From Glandiceps talaboti (taxonomy: Eukaryota; Hemichordata; Enteropneusta; Spengelidae): DNA of 15,687 nt. Both the position numbers and the translations under genes were made by a program. Below, piece after piece: positions 8,623 through 15,687 of the stretch. The notes below the pieces were generated by a model. That model saw nothing but the letters and a program-made list of their open reading frames with translations, had not been told where the DNA came from and did no database searches. Position 1 is the first letter of the stretch; each line of letters starts with the position of its first letter. The stretch is taken from positions 24,090,173 through 24,105,859 of the forward strand of contig NC_135562.1 of the NCBI RefSeq assembly GCF_964340395.1. Direction: 5' to 3'.

Positions 8623-9042
8623 ACTGAAGATTTGTTGAAAGATCTTGACAGCATTACAGAATTCTCCGATCCACCGTCTGATCTTATTGATGCTGTTAAT
8701 ACTTATAATACCAAACTTAGAGAACTTCTTGACAAGCATGCACCCATAAAAAAGCATGTTGTTACTATTAGACCGGATTGTAAATGGTACACACCTGAAA
8801 TTGCAGTTGCCAAGAAAGATAGATGCTGTGTTGAAAAGCAGTGGCGTAAGTCAAAACTTGAAATTCACCGACAAATATATCGTGAATCTTGTAAAAATAA
8901 CAACTTCCTGATCTGCAATGCCAAAGTGACCTACTACAAAGATCTCATTGAAAAGAATGCACATGATCAAGTCTCTCTTCAACATATTGTCATCAATTTC
9001 ATCATCACCTAATGACACTTTGCTTCCGTCTCACATATCTGA
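8623..9042 (+). pseudogene. LINE linker region between endonuclease and reverse transcriptase
   Basis: Open from about 8623 to a TAA at 9010-9012, followed in the same frame by TGA at 9013 and TGA at 9040. It contains LRELLDKHAPIKKHVVTIRP and a CKWYTPEIA segment, then a basic stretch. A ...HAP.KK......P..W.......A...R pattern is characteristic of the region between the endonuclease and RT in CR1/L2/Jockey-group LINEs. There is no ATG at its beginning. It shares its frame with the downstream RT, so only the stop codons separate them. Confidence 0.8.
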
Positions 9043-10143
9043 ACTGAATTAAGTAACCGTTTCTGTGATTTTTTCATGCAAAAGATCATTGATATCCGCT
9101 CAAGTCTAGATGCTCAAAGCTCAGCTGTTGACTTTAGCAATGTGGAAGTCATCTCTTCAGAATCTCTTGATTGTTTTCAACCAGTATCAGAGAAGGAAAT
9201 TCACGATATCATCAGGGGTGCACCAAACAAGTCAAGTAGTTTAGATCCATTGCCAACATCATTTGTCAGGCTGTGTCTTGATAAACTACTCGTAATTATC
9301 ACTTGGATTATTAATTTGTCACTCGAATCTGGCTTTGTACCTCATTTATTGAAGTCTGCAGTTGTCACACCACTTATAAAGAAACCCACGCTCGATCCGG
9401 AAATTCTCAAAAACTTTCGTCCAATTTCCAATCTACCTTTTCTGTTTAAGTTACCTGAAAAGGTAGTTGCTGCTCAACTCACAAACTTCTTGAATAATAA
9501 CCTTTTATTTGAGCCACTTCAATCTGCCTACAAACAACACCACAGTACCGAAACAGCACTTCTCCTTGTACATAATGATATTCTGAGTGCACTCGACTCC
9601 GGACAAATTGTTCTTCTTGTTCTTTTAGACTTATCCACAGCGTTTGATACCATAGATCACGAAATACTTCTAAAGTGTTTGTCAGATCTTGGTATCAAAG
9701 GAACTCCTCTTAAATGGCTTTGCTCATACCTCACAGACAGATTTCAATCAGTTACAGTAAATGGGAAAATGTCACTTGCTCAATTGCTACGGTTCGGAGT
9801 ACCTCAGAGCTCTGTCCTAGGATCTCTATTGTTTACTATTTATATTTCACCACTCAGCCAGATCATTCGCCATCATAAACTTCAGTTTCACCAATTCGCT
9901 GACAATAATGAACTGTACTTGTCTTTTAGTTCTTCATTACGCACTCTTCGTTCATCGGATAAATGCCTTCTGCATACACCCAAATGGAATCTGGTTTCCT
10001 ATGGTCGCCACTCCTTCTCTTCAGCAGCTCCTGAACTTTGGAACTCTCTACCCCTGGACATTAAAACCTCTCCCAATGTAAACATTTTTAAAAGACGCTT
10101 GAAAACTCACATATTTCAGAGAGCTTTTTCATCTCCTTTCTAA
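9043..10143 (+). pseudogene. LINE reverse transcriptase, catalytically damaged and internally deleted
   Basis: The frame opens at 9043 (TELSNRFCDFF), with the first ATG at 9076, and ends with TAA at 10141-10143. Numbered from that ATG, RT motifs are FRPISNLPF (about 114-122), QSAYKQHHSTETALL (about 149-163), motif A LLDLSTAFD (catalytic Asp at about 185), GVPQSSVLGS (241-250; the family usually has GVPQGSVLGP) and FADNN (about 274-278). The usual F/YADD has its second Asp replaced by Asn, so the metal site is lost. Directly afterwards, about residue 290, the sequence jumps to LRSSDKCLL...FSSAAPELWNSLPLDIK...FKRRLKTHIF, the conserved C-terminus. The thumb and connecting region, roughly 240 residues in relatives, is absent. 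This copy is a dead relic. Confidence 0.9.
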
Positions 10144-10213
10144 CTCTAAGCACCACTGAACATTGTTTTCTTTGGATATTTGGCGCTATATAAATTTATT
10201 AGATAGATAGATT
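10144..10213 (+). other. LINE 3' tail (L2-like end plus microsatellite)
   Basis: The 3' untranslated region is short. GGCGCTATATAAAT at about 10182-10195 precedes an imperfect tetranucleotide repeat of TAGA/TTGA type ending near 10213. In L2-group LINEs the 3' end forms a stem-loop recognised by the reverse transcriptase; that is family knowledge. No poly(A) is expected or seen. Confidence 0.7.
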
Positions 10214-10767
10214 GATAGAAAAACCACTGGACCGATTACCATGATATTTGGTGGGTATATTACCTTTGGTGTCTGGTTGGGAAATTGTTCAAATCAATAT
10301 GATCTTACCCACCGTTGTGGGATTTTGGTAAAAAAACTTAAACTCCAAATTTGGTGGGAACATTCTGAGGGGGGAGTAAATTAAGAATTGTTCATGACAT
10401 GATGATCCCATTAGTGATATGCAAATTATGTATGAAAATGTGTCTTTTTGGTCAATATTCTTTAATTCCAAAACTACTCAGCAAATATGGCTGAAATTTA
10501 ATAGGGATACATCTGGGGATGTGTAGATGAAGCTGTATTTATAACGTGATGATCCCATCAGTGATATGCAAATTAGGACTAAAAATCTGAAACTGCATCA
10601 TGGGAATGAGTTGAAACTTGGTGGGGATGTTACTGGAGCTATTATTCTGCTGCAGTTATTGTTGAAAGAATTTCGACACAATTGGCCCGAGCAACCATGG
10701 GCAACAGTAAAAATGGTGATGCATAGTACAAAGATAACAAACAGGGATGGGTAGGTACGTGACTAAA
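10214..10767. repeat. ~147-bp core repeat modules (copy 2)
   Basis: It begins AAAAACCACTGGACCGATTA after the LINE tail. Two diverged core units are visible from octamers at 10419-10426 and 10566-10573 (147 bp apart), each within ATGATCCCATYAGTGATATG. A third partial unit leads into the 114-bp units. The block is directly comparable with 398-655 and 13376-13560. It is non-coding; short open frames differ between copies. Confidence 0.8.
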
Positions 10768-10943
10768 GATTCAAGAAATGTATTCAAATATGCCTAGCAA
10801 CAAGACCACGCCCATAGCACCAGCTAAATGATGGTTTATATTGCAAAGATGAAAAGTGGGAAGGGTAGGCAAGTTAATAAAGATTCCAAAATGTATGCAA
10901 ATATCCTTAGCAACAAGACCATGTCCATAGCAACAGCCGAATA
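10768..10943. repeat. 114-bp repeat units (one and a half copies)
   Basis: The landmarks GATTCAAG at 10768 and GATTCCAA at 10882 are 114 bp apart. Each unit has the TAGCAACAAGACCA phrase. The second unit is cut short where CAGTTGTGCTACAACGCC starts at 10944. That same junction order (114-bp unit, then core) is found at 345-398. Confidence 0.88.
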
Positions 10944-11285
10944 CAGTTGTGCTACAACGCCCATTGGTGCTATTTTTTAAGGCACTGGTCCAGGGACCAT
11001 CAGTTCACAAAATGATTCAGAAATATTAAGCATACATAATTATCTCATCAGTAATATGCAAATTAGGTGTAAAAATGTGAATTTTGGTCAAAAACTTATA
11101 TCTCAAAAAGAACTTGGTCAATGAGACTGAAACTAGGTAAGATATTTCTGGAAGTGTTATTCTGCAGATTTTTGTCAAAAGATTTTGACATAATTGGCCC
11201 TAGCAACCATGGCCACACCCTTAACAACAACCAAATGCCTGTATATTTTGATTAAATAGCATCGTCTGGTAGACAAGTGAGTAAA
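10944..11285. repeat. core repeat module between two 114-bp arrays
   Basis: It starts CAGTTGTGCTACAACGCCCA, contains the octamer ATGCAAAT at 11056-11063, and ends TTGACATAATTGGCCCTAGC AACCATGG, matching the end of the preceding core at about 10675-10700. TGGTCC-AG-GGACCA near 10986 is a perfect 6-bp inverted repeat. The alternation of core and 114-bp arrays shows that the composite itself is duplicated in tandem. Confidence 0.75.
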
Positions 11286-11828
11286 CATTCAAAAAATGTA
11301 TGCAAATATCCATAGCAACCATGACAACTACGCCCATAGCAATAGCCAAACTGGTGAATATCACTAAGATAACAAGTGATTCTTAGACAAGTGAACACAC
11401 ATTCAAAAAGGGTATGCAAATATGCCCAGCAACAAGACTATGCCCATGGCAACAGCCAAATGATCACAGATATTGCAAGATAACAACAGGGATTCATAGA
11501 CAAGTTAATAAACAATAAAAAAATGTATTTAAATGTGCCTAGCAACAAGACCACGCCCATAGCAACAGCCAAACAATCATGTATATTGCCAAAGTAACAG
11601 CAGGGATTAATAGACAAATGAACAAACAATCAAAAAATGTATATAAATGTGCTTAGCAACAAGACAACGCCCATAACAACAGCCATATGGTCATGTATAT
11701 TGGAAAGATAACATCAGGGATTCATAGACAAGTGAAGAAACATACAAAAAATGTAGGCAAATGTGTCTAGCAACATGCCCATAGCAACAGCCAAATGATC
11801 ATGTTTATCACAAAGATAACAACAGGGT
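11286..11828. repeat. 114-bp tandem array, nearly five units
   Basis: Landmarks at 11286, 11400, 11513, 11627 and 11741 give periods of 114, 113, 114 and 114 bp. The last unit lacks a few bases in the AGACCACG stretch and stops near 11828, where unrelated sequence (CAGGGTTCGAC) begins. Units differ from each other by scattered substitutions, so the array is not newly amplified. No coding frame persists. Confidence 0.92.
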
Positions 11829-12600
11829 TGCAGGGTTCGACACTGGAGTAAAAAACTCACTATCCCACAGGACTAGTAAAATAGACAGCATAGTAGTCCT
11901 GCAAAAAATTTGGTGGTCCTGTCTTTAAGTGCTTTCACTTGTTCACTTCTCTTCATTTCTCTAAGTTTTTGCTCTACTTCTAATTCACTTTTCCAAATCC
12001 CATATTTATTTCAAACCCTGTGTTCCAATTGAACTGTCTATTTCCAAAGTTTGTAGTTGTTTGTGCATCATCAACTCCATACTGTAAATTTTGTTCTCTT
12101 CTTCATGTTTTGGAGCTTTTTTTTTTTTTTTCTTTGAGTAGTTTGTCTTAATTTTGGGGGAAGAGTAATAAGATATGATGTGGTCTTATTTCTATCTTAA
12201 ATATTACATAACATTTCTGGTACAAATTGATCTGACTATTGCATTTGTAAAAGACAAAAAAATTACCTTCCCATAGAGCAAGTCCTTATAGTGTCGTCCT
12301 TGTATTAGAATGTATTTGCAACATAAAAATGAATAAATTTGAAGGTTACCAGCAGTTAGAGTAAAATGTAGTTACTAATTACATGTAAAAGTCACTTACA
12401 TGTAGTCTAATTTCATGTGTATGTACTTCCGGGTTGACATAAATGTTAAATGTGATACAGTCGGCCCTATAGTTACTAAGAAATGACAACCATTCGTAAA
12501 ATAAAGTTCAGGATTTTAATTTTTCAAACTGAATATCAATATCCACTACACATTCAATAACTGCTTTGGTGTATTTAGAAATGTCCCCCAAAACACGACC
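11829..12600. other. no gene seen; begins with a palindromic repeat-like motif
   Basis: The stretch opens with CAGGGTTCGACACTGGAG. CAGGACTA (11868-11875) is the perfect reverse complement of TAGTCCTG (11894-11901). A similar opening, reverse-complemented, occurs at 15317-15327 (TTCGAGCCCTG). CAGGGTTCGAC slightly resembles a tRNA B box, but no A box or cloverleaf is present. A T run lies at about 12117-12131. The remainder is AT-rich without long open frames. Confidence 0.35.
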
Positions 12601-12640
12601 TCGCAACACGGAACCGTGTTACTGTTACTAGTTAGCAGTA

Positions 12641-12784
12641 CTACCATGGCTTTATTGTAGGCTGTAAGTTATACTGGTAAAAATTACGATCATCACAGCA
12701 TGTAGTAAGTACAAAAACATAGACCACGTTGTTTTCTTGCTGAATAACAACACGATCAAATTGCGTCTTCGATTCAGCCACCAT
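12641..12784 (-). CDS. possible short ORF or first exon, 47 codons, unknown product
   Basis: On the minus strand an ATG at 12784-12782 stands in a strong start context (AACAATGG, with A at -3 and G at +4) and opens a 47-codon frame ending in TAG at 12643-12641. It begins MVAESKTQFDRVVIQQENN and then has a more hydrophobic VVYVFVLTTCC stretch. About 80 bases upstream is a TATAAAA sequence, and a CCAAT box lies further upstream, in the right order for a promoter. No family is recognised. The frame is short, so it could be chance, a small protein, or a first exon that splices before the stop; no strong GTRAGT donor is visible inside it. Confidence 0.25.
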   Translation of the reverse strand: MVAESKTQFDRVVIQQENNVVYVFVLTTCCDDRNFYQYNLQPTIKPW

Positions 12785-12865
12785 TGTTATGATTGAGCTT
12801 CACTTAGTCAGTTCTGTTGAACGCGGCTGGTGAATGCTGACGTCCACGTCCAATTTGTACAGCGA

Positions 12866-12888
12866 TTTTATAAAGGGAGCTCACCAAT
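12866..12888 (-). promoter_or_regulatory. candidate core promoter: TATA box with upstream CCAAT box
   Basis: On the minus strand TATAAAA occupies 12872-12866, preceded upstream by ATTGG (CCAAT on the plus strand at 12884-12888). A start site about 30 bases downstream would lie near 12840 and give a 5' leader of about 55 bases before the ATG at 12784. The CCAAT-TATA distance is shorter than is usual. The arrangement is suggestive only, since TATAAA matches are common in AT-rich DNA. Confidence 0.25.
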
Positions 12889-13375
12889 AACCTACTGAAT
12901 AAATAACTCAGAAACTTAGTTTAAATACCAACTGATCTGAAAATTACTGTTTAGAAAAACTACGCACCCGTACATAAATACGAACTCACGCGACAAAAAC
13001 TTCAACATTATTTGTTACTACTGTAGATGCCAGCCTGACTCGTATTATACACATATCATTTTACAACTAATTTTATTGGCTATAATATTAGCTAGATTTG
13101 AAAGGTCTCACTTGATTGGCTCGTCCTTCGCTATTCCCGTTTTCAAGAGACACCCCACCAGATTCAAGTGCCATGTAGTACAGCAATGGTGCGAGATTGC
13201 CTGTTGGGTGACTTTCCCACCGGGCGTGCTTTTCGAAAACTACACAACAAAAGCTTTTATCGCACAAAATCATAGAAAATCTACACCGTTTCCATACTAA
13301 TCATAATTTTATCATGTATAGACAACCGGAGTTGGTCAAAATAGCAAATTAAAAATCAAATGAATTTTGCTGTGA
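12889..13375. other. no confirmed gene; unique-looking, somewhat GC-richer sequence
   Basis: Two frames of 60-75 codons overlap on opposite strands (plus 13076-13300, minus 13088-13273). Neither has a recognisable motif. Overlap on both strands argues that the openness follows from base composition. Confidence 0.35.
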
Positions 13376-13560
13376 CAGTTGTGCTACAATGCCATTTGCG
13401 CTATTTTTAAAATTATAATTCCAAAAGCACTTTGTTGATTGGGCTGAAATTTCACAGGGATGTTTCTGGGGATATGATGTACAGATCATGTGATATCAAT
13501 TACATGATGATCCCATTAGCAATATGCAAATTAGGGCTGAAAAACATGATTTTGTGTGTG
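13376..13560. repeat. ~147-bp core repeat module (copy 3, degraded)
   Basis: It starts CAGTTGTGCTACAATGCCAT and includes GGGCTGAAATTTCACAGGGA, ATGATGATCCCATTAGC and the octamer ATGCAAAT at 13524-13531. These align with 398-655 and 10430-10580. The copy ends within ordinary AT-rich sequence. Confidence 0.78.
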
Positions 13561-13764
13561 AAATGTTTGTCAGGAATATTTAGGTGATAGGAGTGTACAG
13601 AAATTGTTTTATTGATGTCATTAAACCATTAAAATTTTATGGGGTACTCAACATACTGTAACAAGTGTATGTGAATGGCACTGGAATTAATCTCTCCTTG
13701 AAGTTGCTTGGTAACATTGTCTACCTAACTTTAACACTGAACTACAGGTTGGTTCAAGGTAAAA

Positions 13765-13990
13765 TACCTGTCTGTCTGTCTTGTAGATGATGCAAGTGAC
13801 CACGGCCATAGTAACAATAAATGATGGTGTATATTACAGATATAACACCATGGATGGGTAGGCATGGGAATAAATCTTCAAAAAATGTATGCAATTATGT
13901 CTAGCAACAAGACCACATAATCATTACAGAAAATTAAAGTGTACTGTCAACAGTTGTGCTACAATGCCATTGGCACTTTTCTATTGAACT
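13765..13990. repeat. fragment: short (CTGT)n, one 114-bp-type unit, start of a core
   Basis: CTGTCTGTCTGTCTT at about 13769-13783 is followed by a degraded 114-bp-type unit (ACCACGGCCATAGTAACAAT, then TCTAGCAACAAGACCACA at about 13899) and by CAGTTGTGCTACAATGCCAT at about 13951. The order again is microsatellite, 114-bp unit, core start. It is probably part of the same insertion as 13376-13560, disrupted by later changes. Confidence 0.7.
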
Positions 13991-14443
13991 TTAACCTCGT
14001 GAGCTTTGCATAAAAGATTATGAACAAAAATGTTGATGGCCTCAGTAGGAGTTATATTTTAGTTTCATTTCTAGTTATACTAAAGACCATGTTTGTTAAG
14101 AATGTAAGACTTTACATTTAGTTTTAACCATAAATGTTTGCATTGTGACCCTTTGACCTCTGTGTAAAAGTTCAAATATTGATACATTAGTGAGCCATGT
14201 CAAATGGGTGGCCTCATTAATAGCTACATGGACTTTCAATTTACATTCCTATATCATGATGCATTAATATGTCGTCAATTTTCTCACCATCCATTTCACT
14301 CTTGATTTAGATGAGCAATGATATAACACATGTGCAACCATTTGAATCAACTTTGATAATTAATCATATTCAATTTATCTTTGATTACTATCAAATATAT
14401 TTTGGGTATGGCTTTGTTACCATTTGTATTTATGGTACTATTA
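13991..14443. other. no gene seen; AT-rich sequence
   Basis: No open frame of 60 codons or more is present. The only discrete motif noted is TGACCCTTTGACCT (14146-14159), reverse complement AGGTCA-AA-GGGTCA, a direct-repeat-2 arrangement of nuclear-receptor half-sites, which may be chance. Confidence 0.4.
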
Positions 14444-14735
14444 CATAATTGTCATTGGTTAGTCTAGTACAGTTATAATAATTGGTACATAATTGTTGTC
14501 ATTGGTTAGTCTAGTACAGTTATAATAATTGGTACATAATTGTTGTCATTGGTTAGTCTAGTACAGTTATAATAATTGGTACATAATTGTTGTCATTGGT
14601 TAGTCTAGTACAGTTATAATAATTGGTACATAATTGTTGTCATTGGTTAGTCTAGTACAGTTATAATAATTGGTACATAATTGTTGTCATTGGTTAGTCT
14701 AGTACAGTTATAATAATTGGTACATAATTGGTACA
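14444..14735. repeat. 47-bp tandem repeat, about six near-identical units
   Basis: AGTCTAGTACAG recurs at 14461, 14508, 14555, 14602, 14649 and 14696, always 47 bp apart. From 14461 to about 14725 I see no differences between units. The first unit lacks three bases (TTG) and the last runs out into GGTACATAATTGGTACATG. The period is not a multiple of three and each unit has stops in all frames, so it is non-coding. This is a minisatellite. Each unit has two ATTGG (inverted CCAAT) pentamers and GGTAC. Its homogeneity implies recent expansion or ongoing conversion. Confidence 0.97.
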
Positions 14736-15240
14736 TGTACACCAGTTATAGGAGCTTTACAGGAAATGTAGATAACATGTAACCATACATTTTAGTTATG
14801 GTGTGAAAGTGTATGAACATTATTAAATCTCTATGGACTTATGGACAGTCATAACAGAATAGCTGTCAAAATATTGGCATACATGAAGACATTAGAAGGA
14901 TGTCATGGAATATGTTCATGAGATGTTTACTTTATTTAGCAACAGACTTTCTTGTGAGAAATTTTTTCTTTGTTGTACTCATCATCCAAATAACATGATG
15001 AAAGAGTGGCATGGGTAGACAGAGCATGGTTAGTGGGTGAGGTTATATGAGTTGAACTGTACTGTCATTTATGGAGTACTAACAGGTCAAACTTCTAGAG
15101 TTTCACTCATCCACTCATTCTCACCATACTACCTAGCTTTGCCAAGGACATTACTCTCTATATTGGCAAAGGTCAAGACGACCAACACTGATGGACAATT
15201 AATGTGATGAACTATTGAATATTTGAGAATAATATTGTGG
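14736..15240. other. no gene seen
   Basis: AT-rich sequence without open frames of note apart from the start of an 84-codon minus-strand frame (15129-15383). That frame runs into repeat sequence and has no recognisable motif. One TACATGTA palindrome lies at about 14743. Confidence 0.4.
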
Positions 15241-15244
15241 GCAA

Positions 15245-15327
15245 GTATATTTGCCATTCGGGCAAGTGGAAATTGTAGTTCATCTGCCAGAAGGGCAGTA
15301 CTCACTAAAGTTAACTTCGAGCCCTGA
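15245..15327 (-). repeat. palindromic repeat-like motif, related to 11830 on the opposite strand
   Basis: Read on the minus strand it begins CAGGGCTCGAAGTTAAC, similar to CAGGGTTCGAC at 11831. It then has GCCCTTCTGGCAG, part of the imperfect palindrome CTGCCAGAAGGGCAG, and two TTGCC phrases. In both places a short CAGGGYTCGA head precedes a palindromic segment. It may be an eroded end of a further dispersed repeat; the family is not recognised. Confidence 0.3.
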
Positions 15328-15334
15328 GAAGTTA

Positions 15335-15541
15335 TGCATACTTTAATTTCAATATCATTTGGTACATACGTTAACCATAACAAAGAGGATATGTCCTATA
15401 AAATTTGTTGATATACATGTAGCTTACAGTTTTAATGAACAATTTGCATAATTAATGATTCTAGGTAACTAGGCTGTATCTTAAAAATACAAGCTTCAAA
15501 TTTCGTATAATATGGTACATATATCAACCACAATAATACAC
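15335..15541. repeat. ~144-153-bp core repeat of the 1500-1790 type
   Basis: TTTGGTACATACG at 15358 and TATGGTACATATA at 15511 are about 153 bp apart. The phrases AACAATTTGCATAATTA and AACTAGGCTGTATCTTAAAA match their counterparts near 1594-1645. The copy is diverged. It runs directly into a (CCGT)n tract at about 15541. Confidence 0.7.
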
Positions 15542-15687
15542 ATCCGTGCGTCCGTCCGTCCGCAGCCGTTTCTTGGAGATGCCTGGACCGATTTTTTTTC
15601 AAACTTGATACAGGGGCAACATACAATGGCATACATATGCACGTCAATTTGTTTCATGATACGATCCAATATGGCCGCCTAGCAGCC
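15541..15687. repeat. (CCGT)n plus ~151-bp core of the 2743-2912 type, cut by the window edge
   Basis: After CATCCGTGCGTCCGTCCGTC the sequence is almost identical to 2780-2912, including GAGATGCCTGGACCGATTTT and ATACGATCCAATATGG, with only a handful of differences over about 130 bases. The upstream hairpin found at 2698 is missing here. The repeat continues beyond the right edge. Open frames over it are repeat translations. Confidence 0.88.

Larger units (their letters stand above)
8246..10213 (+). mobile_element. 5'-truncated, internally deleted CR1/L2-type LINE
   Basis: A non-LTR retrotransposon remnant of about 2.0 kb. From 5' to 3' it keeps the C-terminal part of the AP-like endonuclease, the linker, reverse-transcriptase motifs up to the ADD box, and the extreme C-terminus. 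The tail reads TTGGCGCTATATAAATTTAT followed by an imperfect (ATAG/ATTG) repeat, a 3' end typical of L2-like LINEs and of SINEs that share their tails. The 5' end abuts the (TG)n tract, as expected for incomplete target-primed reverse transcription. Beyond the 3' tail the sequence resumes with AAAAACCACTGGACCGAT, a core-like start, so the LINE appears to sit inside a composite repeat. AAAAC occurs at both edges (8246-8250 and about 10220) and could be a short target-site duplication, but this is weak. Confidence 0.88.

Noticed and set aside
8246-10213. An active or domesticated reverse transcriptase
   Set aside because: The endonuclease is truncated, there are a frameshift and three in-frame stops upstream of the RT, the second catalytic Asp is replaced by Asn, and about 240 residues are missing.
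11829-11850. tRNA or tRNA-derived SINE head, suggested by GGTTCGAC
   Set aside because: Only a partial B-box match. There is no A box at the right distance and no cloverleaf arms.
13076-13300. 74-codon plus-strand frame and its 61-codon minus-strand partner
   Set aside because: Open on both strands at once, which fits base composition more than coding, and no domain is visible.
14444-14735. CRISPR-like array
   Set aside because: The units are contiguous 47-bp tandem copies with no variable spacers, and the window is animal-like.

Overview
The window looks like intergenic, repeat-dominated nuclear DNA from an invertebrate animal, probably marine. The evidence is AT-rich low-coding sequence, long (TG)n and (TGTC)n/(GTCC)n microsatellites, a decayed CR1/L2-type LINE, and many copies of tandem-core repeats resembling the pearl/CvA (Helentron-derived, HINE-type) elements known from bivalves. 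The sequence alone does not fix the phylum. I see no intact protein-coding gene, no rRNA or tRNA gene, and no bacterial-type operon or CRISPR.

Layout. 1-660: three exact-period 114-bp units followed by one ~147-bp core unit. 777-874: a cluster of CRE-like TGACGT sites. 1386-1790: (TG)n/(TCTG)n followed by a ~144-bp core dimer. 2340-3215: a ~148-bp dimer, a hairpin, a (GTCC)n tract, a ~151-bp dimer and a terminal hairpin; this is the best-preserved element-like block. 3216-5579: mostly unique sequence with a patch of overlapping inverted repeats near 4485-4576. 5580-5947: a short broken ORF, perhaps the N-terminus of a DNA-transposase-like or domesticated protein. 5948-8030: no gene, with two long G runs. 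8030-11828: a large composite made of a hairpin terminus, (TGTC)n and (TG)n, then a 5'-truncated, internally deleted LINE (about 8246-10213), then ~147-bp cores and 114-bp arrays. 11829-13375: mostly unique, with a possible minus-strand promoter and short first exon (12641-12888). 13376-13990: degraded core and 114-bp repeat pieces. 14444-14735: six near-identical 47-bp tandem units. 15330-15687: two core families joined at a tetranucleotide tract.

The features do not form a pathway. The story is one of mobile-element layering. A repeat family with microsatellite, hairpins and ~145-153-bp cores was amplified several times, one copy appears to have been split by a LINE insertion at its microsatellite/core junction, and another copy is a mosaic. 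The repeats carry recurrent perfect octamer (ATGCAAAT) and RFX-half-site-like (TAGCAAC) motifs, which could make them regulatory passengers, but that is inference.
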